A program made the position numbers and the translations under genes. Below, piece after piece: positions 36,993 to 48,042 of a stretch of 64,000 bases of DNA (position 1 is the first letter of the stretch; every line of letters starts with the position of its first letter). The stretch is from Hirudinaria manillensis (lineage: Eukaryota; Annelida; Clitellata; Hirudinida; Hirudinidae), in the NCBI GenBank assembly GCA_034509925.1, contig CM067526.1, forward strand, positions 7,616,744 through 7,680,743. Reading direction: 5' to 3'. A model generated the notes under the pieces. That model ran no database searches and had not been told where the DNA came from. It was given only the letters and a program-made list of their open reading frames with translations.

Positions 36993-39057
36993 ATGGGAAT
37001 ATTTGCAAGCAAAAAGCGTTCAAATGCATTTGCCGAAAGAGATAGAATCATATTGGTAAACAATTGCATTTTTAATACATATAAAACTTTACTACAATAA
37101 ATCTTTTAATTTCAAGCAATTAAAAATGCAACGTGACGAAGTGAAGCAAAAGATAAAGAAATACGAAGCAGACATTGCTCGTCTGGTGAAGATGGCCAAA
37201 GATTTGGTTCACGAGGGTAAAAAAGAGTAGGAGTGTTATTCTTGCATATAAAGTAATTATAATAATTTGTGGATGCCAGAAGTTAGCAGTCTAACTAGAT
37301 TGTATTAAATGACTTCCATCTCATATTTGTATGAGTAGCATAAACTAAATGGAGTGATTATTATTACTAGTATAATTTTTGATGAGTTACTTGACATTTA
37401 TTCTTCTAATGTGATTAAAGCTTGCTTGCTTGTTCAGTAAAACTATTAAATCACAAAGAGAGAGGACATGAACAAGTTTGGTTGTTAAAAATTTCATTTG
37501 TGAATATGAGTCATTGCTGTTCTGCTCATATCTAACCTCATAACAAATAAAAACATTTTGTGCATTATCATTATTAATATCGTGAATGGTCAACTGTGGC
37601 TAGTTGATTGATTGATTGATTGACTTAACTTTGTGCTTAACTTTAGTAAAGCATTGTCTACTCTAAGAAAAAAGAAGTTCATGGAAAATACTGTGAACAA
37701 TCTCGACAAACAGCTCGAGGAAGTTGAAAACATGGTGAGTTATCAATGCTTTCTGTTGATAAAATCTTTAAAGGGAAATTAATGATTTTGTTGCTCTTTT
37801 CATAGTATTATATCTTTAATTAACTTTGTGATTTTTAAACTGAAAGTAAATATATACCATATTAGTCGATGTAAGTTATCTTTCAATTTAAAAAATATTT
37901 TAAAGAGTGCTTTTTTCTTTTTGAATGCTATTTGAACTTCCATTGCAGGCAACACAGCTGGAGTTTACACAAATTGAAATGCAAGTTCTTGATAACTTGA
38001 AAGCTGGAAATCAAGTTCTTGACAAACTACACAAGGTTGTGAATTAATACATATTACGAATTAATGATCTATTAAATTGATGATTTTAATTTTATATCTC
38101 TGGTTTGTCAATCCCTGATTGTAGTTGACAATTTGCAAATTTTTTCATTGGTTGATTTTTATTTTATTTCATCTGATATTCAATCCTTATTAATACCTTT
38201 TGAGTATTGCTAATGTGTATTCTATTTTTCTAAATTTTGTGTTTATCGTTGCTTTTATTTCATGAGTGAACTTTGCAGATGATGAGCATAGAAGATGTTG
38301 AGAAGATAATGGAAGAAACAAAGGAAGGTGTTGCATACCAAAGGGTTGGTTTCAATTTTCAAATATTAGCTGCTTAATTGCTATACCAAAAATTAAGTTT
38401 TGCTTTAATATGTTAATCTCAATTGTGGTTTGTTAATTTAGATTTCATTTATCTAGTATATATTTAATATTTTAGTAAACTGTTTGATTTTTTAGGAAAT
38501 TGATGAAATATTAGCTAGAGGATTGAATGAGGAAGATGAAGAAGACATTGAAAAAGAATTTGATGAAATGATACGAGTTTGTAGCTCTTTTCCAGCATTT
38601 CACAATTTTAATTTAATTCTCAGAACGATTTTAATATCAATAGAAATTAAACTAATACTTTGAAACTGTTTTATTGCAATAGGTACAAATTGAAGATCTG
38701 CCAGTTGTTGGAGATGGTGTCCAAGAAATAGTTCAAGGTCCAGAGAAGGTCAAAGGTTCGGTTCGTTCATTTGAGGATGTTTGATTAGTTTCAAGTTGTT
38801 GAATTATTTAATTCACTCATCACGAATTTTTGTTCTTATTTATACTGCATTATATATTTTCTTGTTAATAAATTATTATTTTCTCAAATATTAAAATTTT
38901 CTTTTTGTGTCTTACAGTTCTAAATTGTACTTTTAATGTCTTTTTTCACTCACATTTTTTCATATTCATAATTCTTGATATATTTAAAGTATATTTTGCA
39001 TCAAATTTTATTCTCAATTCAGAAAAACCAAAGAAGATTGCAGTGGCAGCATCATGA
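36993..39057 (+). CDS. CHMP6: ESCRT-III subunit CHMP6/Vps20, 8 exons, 200 aa
   Basis: Charged multivesicular body protein that links ESCRT-II to Snf7 polymerisation on endosomes. Exons: 36993-37055, 37117-37226, 37647-37734, 37949-38035, 38279-38344, 38495-38575, 38683-38755, 39023-39057. The protein begins MGIFASKK, keeping the N-myristoylation glycine of the family. Helices include QLKMQRDEVKQKIKKYE, then EFTQIEMQVLDNLKAGN, MSIEDVEKIMEETKEG and the acidic EIDEILARGLNEEDE, ending in VAAS as in vertebrate CHMP6. The length equals the human protein (201 aa) within one residue. Two overlapping poly(A) signals follow at 39086-39096. Exon 2 is taken to end at GA|GTAGGA because only this donor keeps the phase. 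Confidence 0.93.
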
Positions 39058-40094
39058 TTTATCATCAAAACCTAGTTGCAGTGTAAATAAAATAAAAATC
39101 CTTTCATTTATTTTTTATGTTATGAAATTTTATAGTTAGGCAGGTGAGTCATTGGTAAGATTTAGAGCCATGGATTTGGTGGGCCTATTAAAAGGATGGT
39201 ATTTAAACAAAACAGATATACGTGTATTTGAGAAGCAAAAGTAATAAAGTAGGAAATTTTCCTTCACATAAACCAGCCAAAGGGAAATTGGGTGGATGGA
39301 ATTAATGGTCTGTCATGCACTTTTGGAAGTGTTAGTGACCCATTGTCTGGGTATAAAATTTTATTGATTACCTTGCACGCCATAACTTTATACAAGATTA
39401 TTATTTGCTGTCTAGAGGAAAAAGATAATAAATAGCTCAATCAATAGCTTAAATTGTGGATAACAAGCTCTCTGAAGGGGCCAGTGACTTGAGAGTTATT
39501 CAAATTTGTTTGCAGCAACTGCTTTATTGATGCATTAAGAACGTCAATATCCTTGATTTGATTATAATTATGATTTGAAAGCCAAGTTTCTTGTAGCAAT
39601 TTTAAGCACGAAAAGTGTTGCGTTAAACTCCGCTCTTCCCCTACCCCTCTTGGCTCTTTAGTCTCAATTCTATTCTTTCTTTCTTCTTGAGTCGACATCA
39701 AAAGGCGTGAGTGAAACTTCAACTATTAGCCATTGGTACAATTCTAAAAGTACTTGATGTCTTCTGACAATGTATTTAGCACTGTAGAACCTACAGCGGA
39801 TTACTTGTGTGACTCGTTTAGGACTGACCAACGTAGTGAACCATATGCTTGAAACATTTCATTCATTTTTCGCAATCGTTTGTAAGATGCTTAACACAAA
39901 AATAGACTGGTATTCTTGATTTATTTTCAATCGTTCCGTATTGTAAAGTTATTTTTATTAGGCATTTTAAAGTCTATAATTTAAATTCGTTGTTTATGCA
40001 AAATCTATGTAAATAAGGGTCTGTTGCAGAAAGAAAGGTTTACCTAGTTACTAGCTGGTTTCGAGTCGCTTAATAATTATTAATGCTTTAATAA
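39058..40094. other. CHMP6 / SGF29 intergenic region
   Basis: Holds the CHMP6 poly(A) signals at 39086-39096 and presumably the SGF29 promoter. One small minus-strand frame (39441-39698) is described separately. Nothing else was identified. Confidence 0.5.
39441..39698 (-). CDS. Small uncharacterised open frame, 85 aa
   Basis: ATG-initiated, intronless minus-strand frame beginning MSTQEERKNRIETKEP and ending in ELVIHNLSY. Composition is ordinary and not low-complexity, with a predicted helical middle. It would be divergent from SGF29 with about 400 bp between starts. I recognise no family, and 85 codons can occur by chance, so it may be spurious. Confidence 0.2.
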   Translation of the reverse strand: MSTQEERKNRIETKEPRGVGEERSLTQHFSCLKLLQETWLSNHNYNQIKDIDVLNASIKQLLQTNLNNSQVTGPFRELVIHNLSY

Positions 40095-42585
40095 ATGGGG
40101 CGCTCTAAAACTTCTGGACATGTGTCGAAAGAATCTAAATCAAGTTCTACGGGCGAAAGTTCTAGTAGCCAAAGATCGGACGTAAACATGAAAGTTAAAG
40201 AAATTTTGAGGGATTTGACGACGCTCTGCCGACAAATTTATGTAATATCTAATAACAAACATTGTTTTTTAACATCTTATAAAAGTTGCTGATATTTCTT
40301 CATAAGGTTGAAAGAAATAAATCTGAAGATCATGTTGTGGCCATAACGAAAACTCGTCACAGAATCATGCAAGAAAAAAAAAGTATTTTTTATATTTATT
40401 TGCCTTCTTGAATGATTTGTTGATGGGAATTGAATTTTTGACTAATTGGTTGATTCCAGTTACACCATACTACAAATCAAAGCTCAAAGGTTTCTGTCAG
40501 ACTGCCATTCAGGATGCAGAAATTGAAATTAGGTTAGTTCTGACAATCAACAAGTCAACAATTGAATTTATTATCATGAGACTTCTTTGTGTACTAAGGT
40601 CATATTCTGGCTTTTGCCCAAGTACTAAAGAAGATGAGGCATAAATAAAAATTAGCAAAGGTTTTGTGTGTTTTTCTAATTAATTTTTCAGCATGTAATT
40701 CTTATACAGTCTGATCAAACAGGCCTTGGAGAGAATCAGTGAGATCAAATCCCTGAAGGAAAGCAATGGAGGTAGCATTACTATGCAAGCTTATAATTTT
40801 TTTACAATTTAAGCTTTTTTTAAACAATCCTCATAAATAACATGCCTTGAATTTATTTCAAAGGCTGCAAGAGACAGATACCTAGGCGAGGTGTCCTCAT
40901 GAACACGTTGGCACAAAGTGCTCAAACTCTTCCAATGTGGGTGGGAAGAGGATCAGAGAGGTCAATTTGGCTTTTGTCGTCTGATTTTTGATGTCATTGG
41001 ACTAAAGGCTTGGCCTTATACTATTGTGGTATAAAATTGTAATTGAGTGAAAAGCATGATTTTATGAAAGGCAAATGAATAAATGTTATTATGATTCATC
41101 CAATTGAATGCTGGTTTGGAAGAAATTATTCCAAACTATTTAAAAATGAACATATCATTAAAGGCATTTATAATAATAATAATAATTATTATTATAATAA
41201 TTTATATCACAACGAATCGTCAGAGCTCCTCCATTGTGCGGCGCAATCCCTGCAGACTCGAGTTACGTCGGAAGACCTGGAGATAAAGTAGCAGCCAAAG
41301 TAAGGGGTCAGGATGATGAAGACAATTGGATCCTAGCTGAGATCGTGTCATTCAGTTCTGGAACTGGAAAATATGAAGTTGATGACATTGACTCAGAACA
41401 GGGGAAAGAGTGAGTTTCAAGTCCCAAAGACATTGTTGGTAGCTGATGATTATTGAATTAAAAATGACCGACCGAATCCGGTTTCCTTCGGTTGCTCGGG
41501 GGCGGATTGCAAAAGCAGGTCGGTGTTTTTATGTATTAAACTTTAAATTTGTTCAAATCTGATCGTGGCAATTTGTTAAATTTTAAGATTTGAATCAGAT
41601 AACTTATTTATATATATTTTATTTTTATTATTTTACGCTAATAATTTATATGATTTGTAGACGACACGTGCTGAGCAGGAAAAGAATAGTTCCTCTTCCT
41701 GTTTGGAAGGCAAATCCAGAAACTGATTCCAATGCTCTTTTCACTAAAGGAACCGTGAGTTTCATGATCTTCGGACGCATTTTCTCGTCTTAGAAGTTTA
41801 ATCTCGAATGTCAATTCCCAACAGATTCCTAAATGTTTTCAGTTAACTTTGAGAAACAATTTGTTTCCACGCAATGTTTCATTTACAGTTGCCATTTTGC
41901 TTGTCCTCTCTTCGTTTTTCTTAATTAGTTATCATATTAGAGGTGCTTTTAAGGTGCCTTTCAACTGATTATGAAAATAAACAAATGAATAAATTTTGGA
42001 CCGGAGCCTCGGTCGTGTTTGATCGATAAAAACGACACTCGCTTATCAAGTTACATAATTGTTATATGATATCAATCACATAATTAACATAAGATGTCTG
42101 TTCATCCTTGACTTATTATAACGATTAAAGTTATAACAATTTCTTTAATTTATTTCCATTAGCTGGTTCTAGCCCTATACCCTCAGACGACATGTTTCTA
42201 TAGAGCCCTCATCCACGAACCCCCCAAAAAGGTTGACCTTTGATATTAATTATTCATATTTAATAATTGAAACATTGTATGTTCTTGTTGTATCCTGCAA
42301 AAATACTTACAAGCAATTGGTAATGTTGTTAAAATTATTTGTTACCTGATTTCTTAAAATTTCATATATTTTTTATATTTTATATTCCTATGCGTGCACG
42401 GGTGAGTTTAACACGAGCCGAGTGATGGCTTGAAACTATTTTTTGAATGTTTCAATTGATCGTGTCAGGCCAGCGATTCCTACTCGGTCCTATTCGAAGA
42501 TACCTCTTATCCCGACGGTTATGCTCCACCTCTCAGCATCGCCCAAAGATACGTCATCGCTTACAAAGAAGACAAGAAGAAATGA
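40095..42585 (+). CDS. SGF29: SAGA/ATAC subunit SGF29, tandem Tudor H3K4me reader, 9 exons, 306 aa
   Basis: Chromatin reader that tethers SAGA and ATAC acetyltransferase complexes to H3K4me2/3. Exons: 40095-40241, 40307-40382, 40460-40532, 40710-40771, 40864-40960, 41224-41409, 41661-41754, 42163-42231, 42469-42585. A Ser-rich N-terminus is followed by a coiled coil (about 30-120), a linker RRGVLMNTLAQSAQTLPMWV, and the C-terminal SGF29 tandem Tudor domain (about 165-300). Diagnostic segments are GRPGDKVAAKV, KYEVDDIDSEQGKE, RKRIVPLPVWKANPETD, YPQTTCFYRALIHEPP and VLFEDTSYPDGYAPPL. Aromatic residues expected for the methyl-lysine pocket are kept (CFYRAL, FEDTSY). Slightly longer than human (293 aa), mainly at the N-terminus. 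It converges on the CCDC96-like gene. Confidence 0.94.
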
Positions 42586-43269
42586 AAGCAGATTCATTTA
42601 AAGTCATTTACCTTCTTAGTTTTGTAATTAATTCATTAATTCATTTGTTGTTTAATGGTTATTTTCAGTTACTTATCAATGTACTGGAGCCACATTCTTT
42701 GCATTTATGATAAATATTTGTCAGTTTCCTATGATGCTTGAATCTCAAAGGTAAAAAGTAAAAAAAAATAATCTGAAAAATCTTGAGCAATTATGTTAAG
42801 TGTTGTTACTTTCCATGAAGAGTGGGATGGGGGCATTGGCTTCTCTGCCCTGGGTCATTTAAACATTAAATTGATCAAATTAAAATATTCATACTTAATA
42901 AATATGCCATGAAAATCTGCTGATGCCCTCCTTTTCATTTTTTTATGAAACGTCAACAAAATTTAACATAATAAACATGTTCAAAATTTGAAAACTTATT
43001 TTTCACTTTTCACAACATCCCTTACTGTCAAACAAAAAAGTGTTAAAAAGGCTATGGTTTATTTTATCGTGACAAGGCTCGAATCCTGCTAGATAGATGC
43101 ATGAACACTGGTTTGGTGACACGCGTCAAAGCGAGATCAATAAAAGAGTATAAATAATAACTCAACATTTCATAAAAATGCAATTGCCTACGAGTTCTGC
43201 AAACAAGCGAACACAAACATTTTAAAAAAATTCACAGTTTCGAGAATCAGGAACAGCTGCAGGACATGC
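42586..43269. other. Convergent 3' intergenic region, SGF29 / CCDC96
   Basis: Contains the 3' UTRs of two converging genes. A minus-strand AATAAA at 43064-43059 could serve the CCDC96-like gene. No coding sequence or RNA gene was recognised. Confidence 0.45.
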
Positions 43270-46200
43270 TCAGCGATCGAAAGCGTGAAGCTTCTTGGTT
43301 AGCATTTTCAGGTGTTCGACCGTGTTATTGTATTCGTAGGACAACTTGCCCAATTGCTGCTTGAGTCGATAGGTCTTCTCGATTCCTGATTCGTAGTCCA
43401 TGAGCAGCTCTGGGTAGCTAAGCAGGTCATTCTTGGATTGGAGGTTCGACAAGAGCTGTCGAGCTTTTGTTCTTGCCCTCTTGGCCTCTTTCAGCTCCGA
43501 ATATATCTGAATGCAGAGACAAAACGGAATGATTCGATTTGTTAACTTCTCCCCTTCACATTATTATTAGCTTCATAGCAATAATCGCCGTTTCGTTTCA
43601 TTCACCGACTTCATCACCGTTTGTCAACACCAGAATCTTCTCTTGCATTTGATTAAGTGATCCCGCAGTATCGCAGTCGCATTTAATGATTATGTTCAGT
43701 GTATAAATTTGTGTCGCAGGGCATTAAGGGATCATCATCATTTTGTTAAAATAATTTTTAAAAAAATTTAACACATACACAAGAGATATGTGAAGGCCTT
43801 CAATATATGCTGAAAGCTTATTGATGATCAAACCTGGTCGCAAAGTCTTTCTTTGGCGTAAAGATTGTCCACTTTGGTCTTGTACTGCTGCCTCACAAAG
43901 TTCAGTTTTTCCTTGATGTGCGTCATCTTTTGTGCACTGATTTTGGTATTCCTCAGAACCGATTCACATTGCTGATAACGAACAACAAAAGCAATCACAT
44001 TGGACTTATCATTATCACAACTAAATGGACCAATTTCAGTTTCGTAATATACCATTTGATTGATCGCTTACGTAATCTAGCAATCATTTTTAATCGCCTA
44101 TCACTTTCATTCAGAGGTCAATAAAGAAAAAGAAAGTGCAAAACCTAAAGTAAAAGCCCACCTCATTTTTCTGTGCTATAACTTCCCTAACCATTAAATT
44201 GTCGTGCTTCAATTGATTGTAGCCCATTATAGTGAAGTTTCCCCCAATAACTTCCTGCAACGTAGGAACAGGATAATGTATCATCAAACATGCAAATAGT
44301 TAATTAATTTTTAATCGTTACTTAACATTTTAGCACAGCTACCCTTAAATTTAAATGTCCATTGGTATGAACAAACTTTAGCTTACTCTCTGCTTCAGGA
44401 GTTGCGACAACTTTTCCATTTGCATTTTTATTGCGAGATTTGCCACCTGCAATTCATTGGCCTCAGCCCACTTCTTTCTTTCTGTTTCTTCGAGTTTGTT
44501 GGCCAACTGTTAAACATCGCAAATATTACCACGAGAGCCTCCATCACATACGTTCATATAGGTTCTAATCTAATCAGCCCTTGATATCTTGTAAATACTT
44601 ACGAGCCATAACCTTTCACGAAATTTATTTTCTTTGAATTTTGATTTGTTTCATTGCTATTGAAATCAGTTAATTATGTAATTGTGATAAGCTAAAAGCT
44701 TGATCGTGCCAAAATGAAGAATTGCAATTTGAAGTTTGTCTTTTCTCTCCAATCGTCTTACCTGAACCTTGGAAGATTTCTCATTTCGGTTCCTTCCCGC
44801 CAAAGTGTTCCACTTTTTTTCAATGTAAGCGTCAAACAATTCTTCGACCTCCTTCTTTAGGTTGGCATGTTTGATCAACTCTTCTTTCTCCAGGTCCTCC
44901 ATCTCTCCCCAGTGCTTCATTAAACTCACGTAGCTTGCTATATACGCATATATATTTATATATTATATTTATATTATATTATATTTATTATATAATATTA
45001 CAATATATATCTAGTATATCAATATATATAATATATATTATATATGGGGTTGCAAAAAAACGAAAATTAAAATTTGTGTGAACCTGTGTTTACATTAGCA
45101 CATATAATAAGAATAACCAACAAACTTTCATAAAATAAAAATGATTTAAGACTTTATGACCACTGTAATAAATAACATCACTTACATAGAAAAGAGACGC
45201 CATCTTTAACTATTAAAACTGCTCTGAACAGAATCAAAGGGATTTTTCCAAGGAGTCTCACTCATATTCAAATTTTGTTTTACAAATAATTAAAACATTG
45301 TTATCTTATTACAGTGGTCATAAAGTCTTGCTACTATAATCAGATTCAGTAAATAAAGAATGATGTTAATTTATATATATATATATATTAGTAATATGTA
45401 GTTAATGTTAATATATAAATAGTATTTTAGCACCTATATATAATACTATTCACTTTTGGTTTCTGACATTCTTAAGTTATTTAAATTTAGTCGAAATACA
45501 TATTTATATGCAACTCCCTCCCCCTTTTAAAAATTCAAGGACTCGCTGAATAGTTTGACGTAAAGTTCTCTTTCTTGAAGCGTCCCTACATCAACGGCAT
45601 ATTCATTATACTCCTTCTCTGACTTGCACAGCATCTGGACTACCTGATCTTGCAAGCGAGAATTCTGTTCTTTGGCAATCTTCAGCTCGTACCATGCTTC
45701 CTAAAATGCATTCGATTTGATACTTCGGTTAGTGCACATTTTTTTGAATATTCAACAACCTCTTTCATTCCATATTTAAACAAAACAAATATGCAATATT
45801 ATTCGCCAATAATATCTATGTACTTTGTATTCTTCTTCTAGCAAAGCTCGCTCTGGAAGCAAAACTCGAGGAACTTTGCTTCCTTTGTCTTCTTCCTGCG
45901 GTATCGACGCCTTCAGGCGTAAGCTTTCTGGAATGTAATAGTTGTTGATGAAAGAGTTTGGTCGACATAGAAAAGGCCGATTTACCTGATAACTTGCTGG
46001 ATACTTCGTCATCTCTGGTGCTGATACTGCCTACGCGTTCTTCATCAATTTCCCCGGCATCGGTCATAAAGGATTTGAAGATATCCATGCGACTCTTCTC
46101 CGAAAAATCGATTTCTGTTTCGATGGCTTCTATCGGTTCGATGAGATCCATTGGCTCCAAGCCTCTCAGCCAAGCGTCCTCGTCCGTTCCAAAGGAAAAA

Positions 46201-47186
46201 CCTCTTTCCTCTTCCTCTTCTTCTAATTCGGCTTTACGAATGACATCCTCGTGAATGGCGAGCTCCTGTTTTTCCAACTCTTCGATGGCTGCTTCTTCTT
46301 CTTCTTCTTCGACCGAAAGCTTCGATGCGTCTGAATAAAAACAGACGGAACTTTTCCTCTCTCTTTCCTCTTCCATTTCAATTGCTTCTTCATCCGCCAT
46401 CTCTTCGTCCCTTTCTGCCGCCTCTTCTCTTTCTTCATCTTCTGTTCCTCCTTCGTCTTCCTGCTCCTCATACTCATCCATGAATTCGAGAAGATCTTCT
46501 AACTGATCGTTCAGATCTCCTTCCTTTTTTGCTATTTCTCTATCAGCGATTTCGTCTGCTTCCTCTTCGTCCTTTTCTTCTTCTTCTTCTTCATCTTCTT
46601 CCTCTTCCTCCTCCTCTTTTTCTTCTTCTTCCTCTTCTTCTTCCTCCTCATCCTCCTCTTCCTCTTCCTCATCGATTTCGAAAGTTTCTGAAAGTTTTAT
46701 TTTTTTCTTTAAAAGACTGGTTTCACTTGGAACAAATTCCGCTACTGATTCTTCTTCTTCAAATTCTTCATCGACGTAATGTAACACTGGTGACATAATG
46801 GCGAAATCCTCGGCTTGAATTTCTTCCTCTAATTCTTCCATCTCTTCGACCGAACCTTTTCCAAATGCTATAAGCGCTTCTTTGTCCACTTCTTCCGATG
46901 TTCCCACTTGGCTTCCCTCCTCGTCGAAATCAACCACATCAGATTCTGGAATTGTTTTTAAATCATCGGAACCTTCCTCTAGGATTTTATCCTCACCAGA
47001 CGTCTTTTCTTGGGGCAACGCGATCTCCACGTTCTCTCCTGCATCTGGAATTTTCTCCTTGCTTTGGAGACTGTGTGATCTGATACTTTCATCAATTTTA
47101 AGTTCTTTTAAAATGAAATTTTAAGGATTATTTTCGTAAAAGAATTTGAAATTTAAGAAAATAGTACTTCTTTCTCTCTGTTTCAT
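43270..47186 (-). CDS. CCDC96: CCDC96-like ciliary coiled-coil protein (DUF4201), 9 exons, 719 aa
   Basis: Long coiled-coil protein of the CCDC96/CCDC113 type, which in other organisms is an axonemal or basal-body component. Exons: 47186-47168, 47104-45986, 45927-45824, 45700-45543, 44933-44762, 44506-44387, 44254-44162, 43971-43834, 43506-43270. Exon 2 (1.1 kb) encodes an extremely acidic region with long Glu/Asp runs. From exon 4 on the protein is continuous coiled coil, and residues about 570-715 carry the DUF4201 pattern (YNQLKHDNLMVREVIAQKNE, KMTHIKEKLNFVRQQYK, and a C-terminus VEHLKMLTKKLHAF). Human CCDC96 has the same acidic-then-coil layout. The 19-nt first exon and the weak exon 4 donor (GTCCTT) are inferred from phase; an alternative start cannot be excluded. 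Confidence 0.8.
44941..45050. repeat. TA-rich low-complexity block in a CCDC96 intron
   Basis: About 110 bp of TATAT/TTATA sequence with almost no G or C, in the 609-nt intron between exons 4 and 5. A smaller TA run recurs at about 45376-45390. Confidence 0.85.
45148..45329. repeat. 24-bp perfect inverted repeat, 134-bp spacing
   Basis: The left arm at 45148-45171 (AAGACTTTATGACCACTGTA followed by ATAA) is the exact reverse complement of 45306-45329, and similarity continues a few bases further. The arms contain CAGTGGTCATAAAGTCTT adjoining TA, as in Tc1/mariner termini, but they point away from each other. They could be ends of two neighbouring MITEs or a hairpin-forming remnant. Confidence 0.75.
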
Positions 47187-47404
47187 GTCGTGCAATAGGA
47201 ATTTAGTCTGTGATTATCGATCTATTATTCGGATTAATTTGCTAATATTTTCTGGTCCTAAAAATTAAGCCACTTTCATCGACCGATTTAAACGTTTGAA
47301 CAACGTACGCGTCTCAAACGCAAAAGCCGTTTTATGATAAAAAATTCTGCGTCACGTCCAAAAATTGTGTTTTTGTCTGGCAATTTCGAGCGGAATAATA
47401 CAGC

Positions 47405-47436
<32 letters not shown>

Positions 47437-48042
47437 GGAATAATGATATTTAAAAACTGATTATTTTTAATTAAGCCCGAGAGCAGCGGCAGCTGACAAT
47501 CTGCCACCAAACAAAAGGTTCGCTCCATGCCACCTCCCCGATACGATTACAAGGATTTCTTCCACGATGGTTGCACGGCTGCCTGCCATGGACCCCAAAA
47601 TATAACTTTTCACACAACTTTCGACATTTTTTTTTCAGCTGCAATTCATTATATCTGCTTTGGATGTTTTTCGGTGTCTCAAAATAAATGAAGCTTCGGT
47701 TGATCGTTCATAATTTATTGATTTCTGGAGAATCAGTAAAAATAAAATTATCAATGATTCACAAAAACAAAGCATCCAAAGCACGAACCCGTCATATTAA
47801 ATCCACCTGTCGGATATGAAACACCACCAAATCTCATATAAAAATAGCCACGGATTGCAATCGTCTAAACGTCTTTGTGCCGAGAAACTAAAACGCTGAA
47901 AGTCCTCGCGGCAGCTCGGTCGGAAAAGCGAGGAATTCTAAGCGAAGCAATTTAGGGAAAAAAATAAAAGAACGGAACGAGACATGATTCTACAGATTGA
48001 CATAAACAACCGACGCGTGCGCTTCGAATTCCAGTCGTCCGA
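47187..48042. other. Intergenic region, CCDC96 promoter side and polyhomeotic 3' end
   Basis: Contains the upstream region of the CCDC96-like gene and the 3' UTR of polyhomeotic. An (ATA)n run lies at 47405-47435. No coding sequence was recognised. Confidence 0.45.
47405..47435. repeat. (ATA)n microsatellite
   Basis: About ten perfect trinucleotides in the spacer between the CCDC96-like gene and polyhomeotic. Confidence 0.9.

Noticed and set aside
43072-43095. GGCTCGAATCC-like string resembling a tRNA T-arm (B box)
   Set aside because: No matching acceptor stem, anticodon arm or A box could be built around it.
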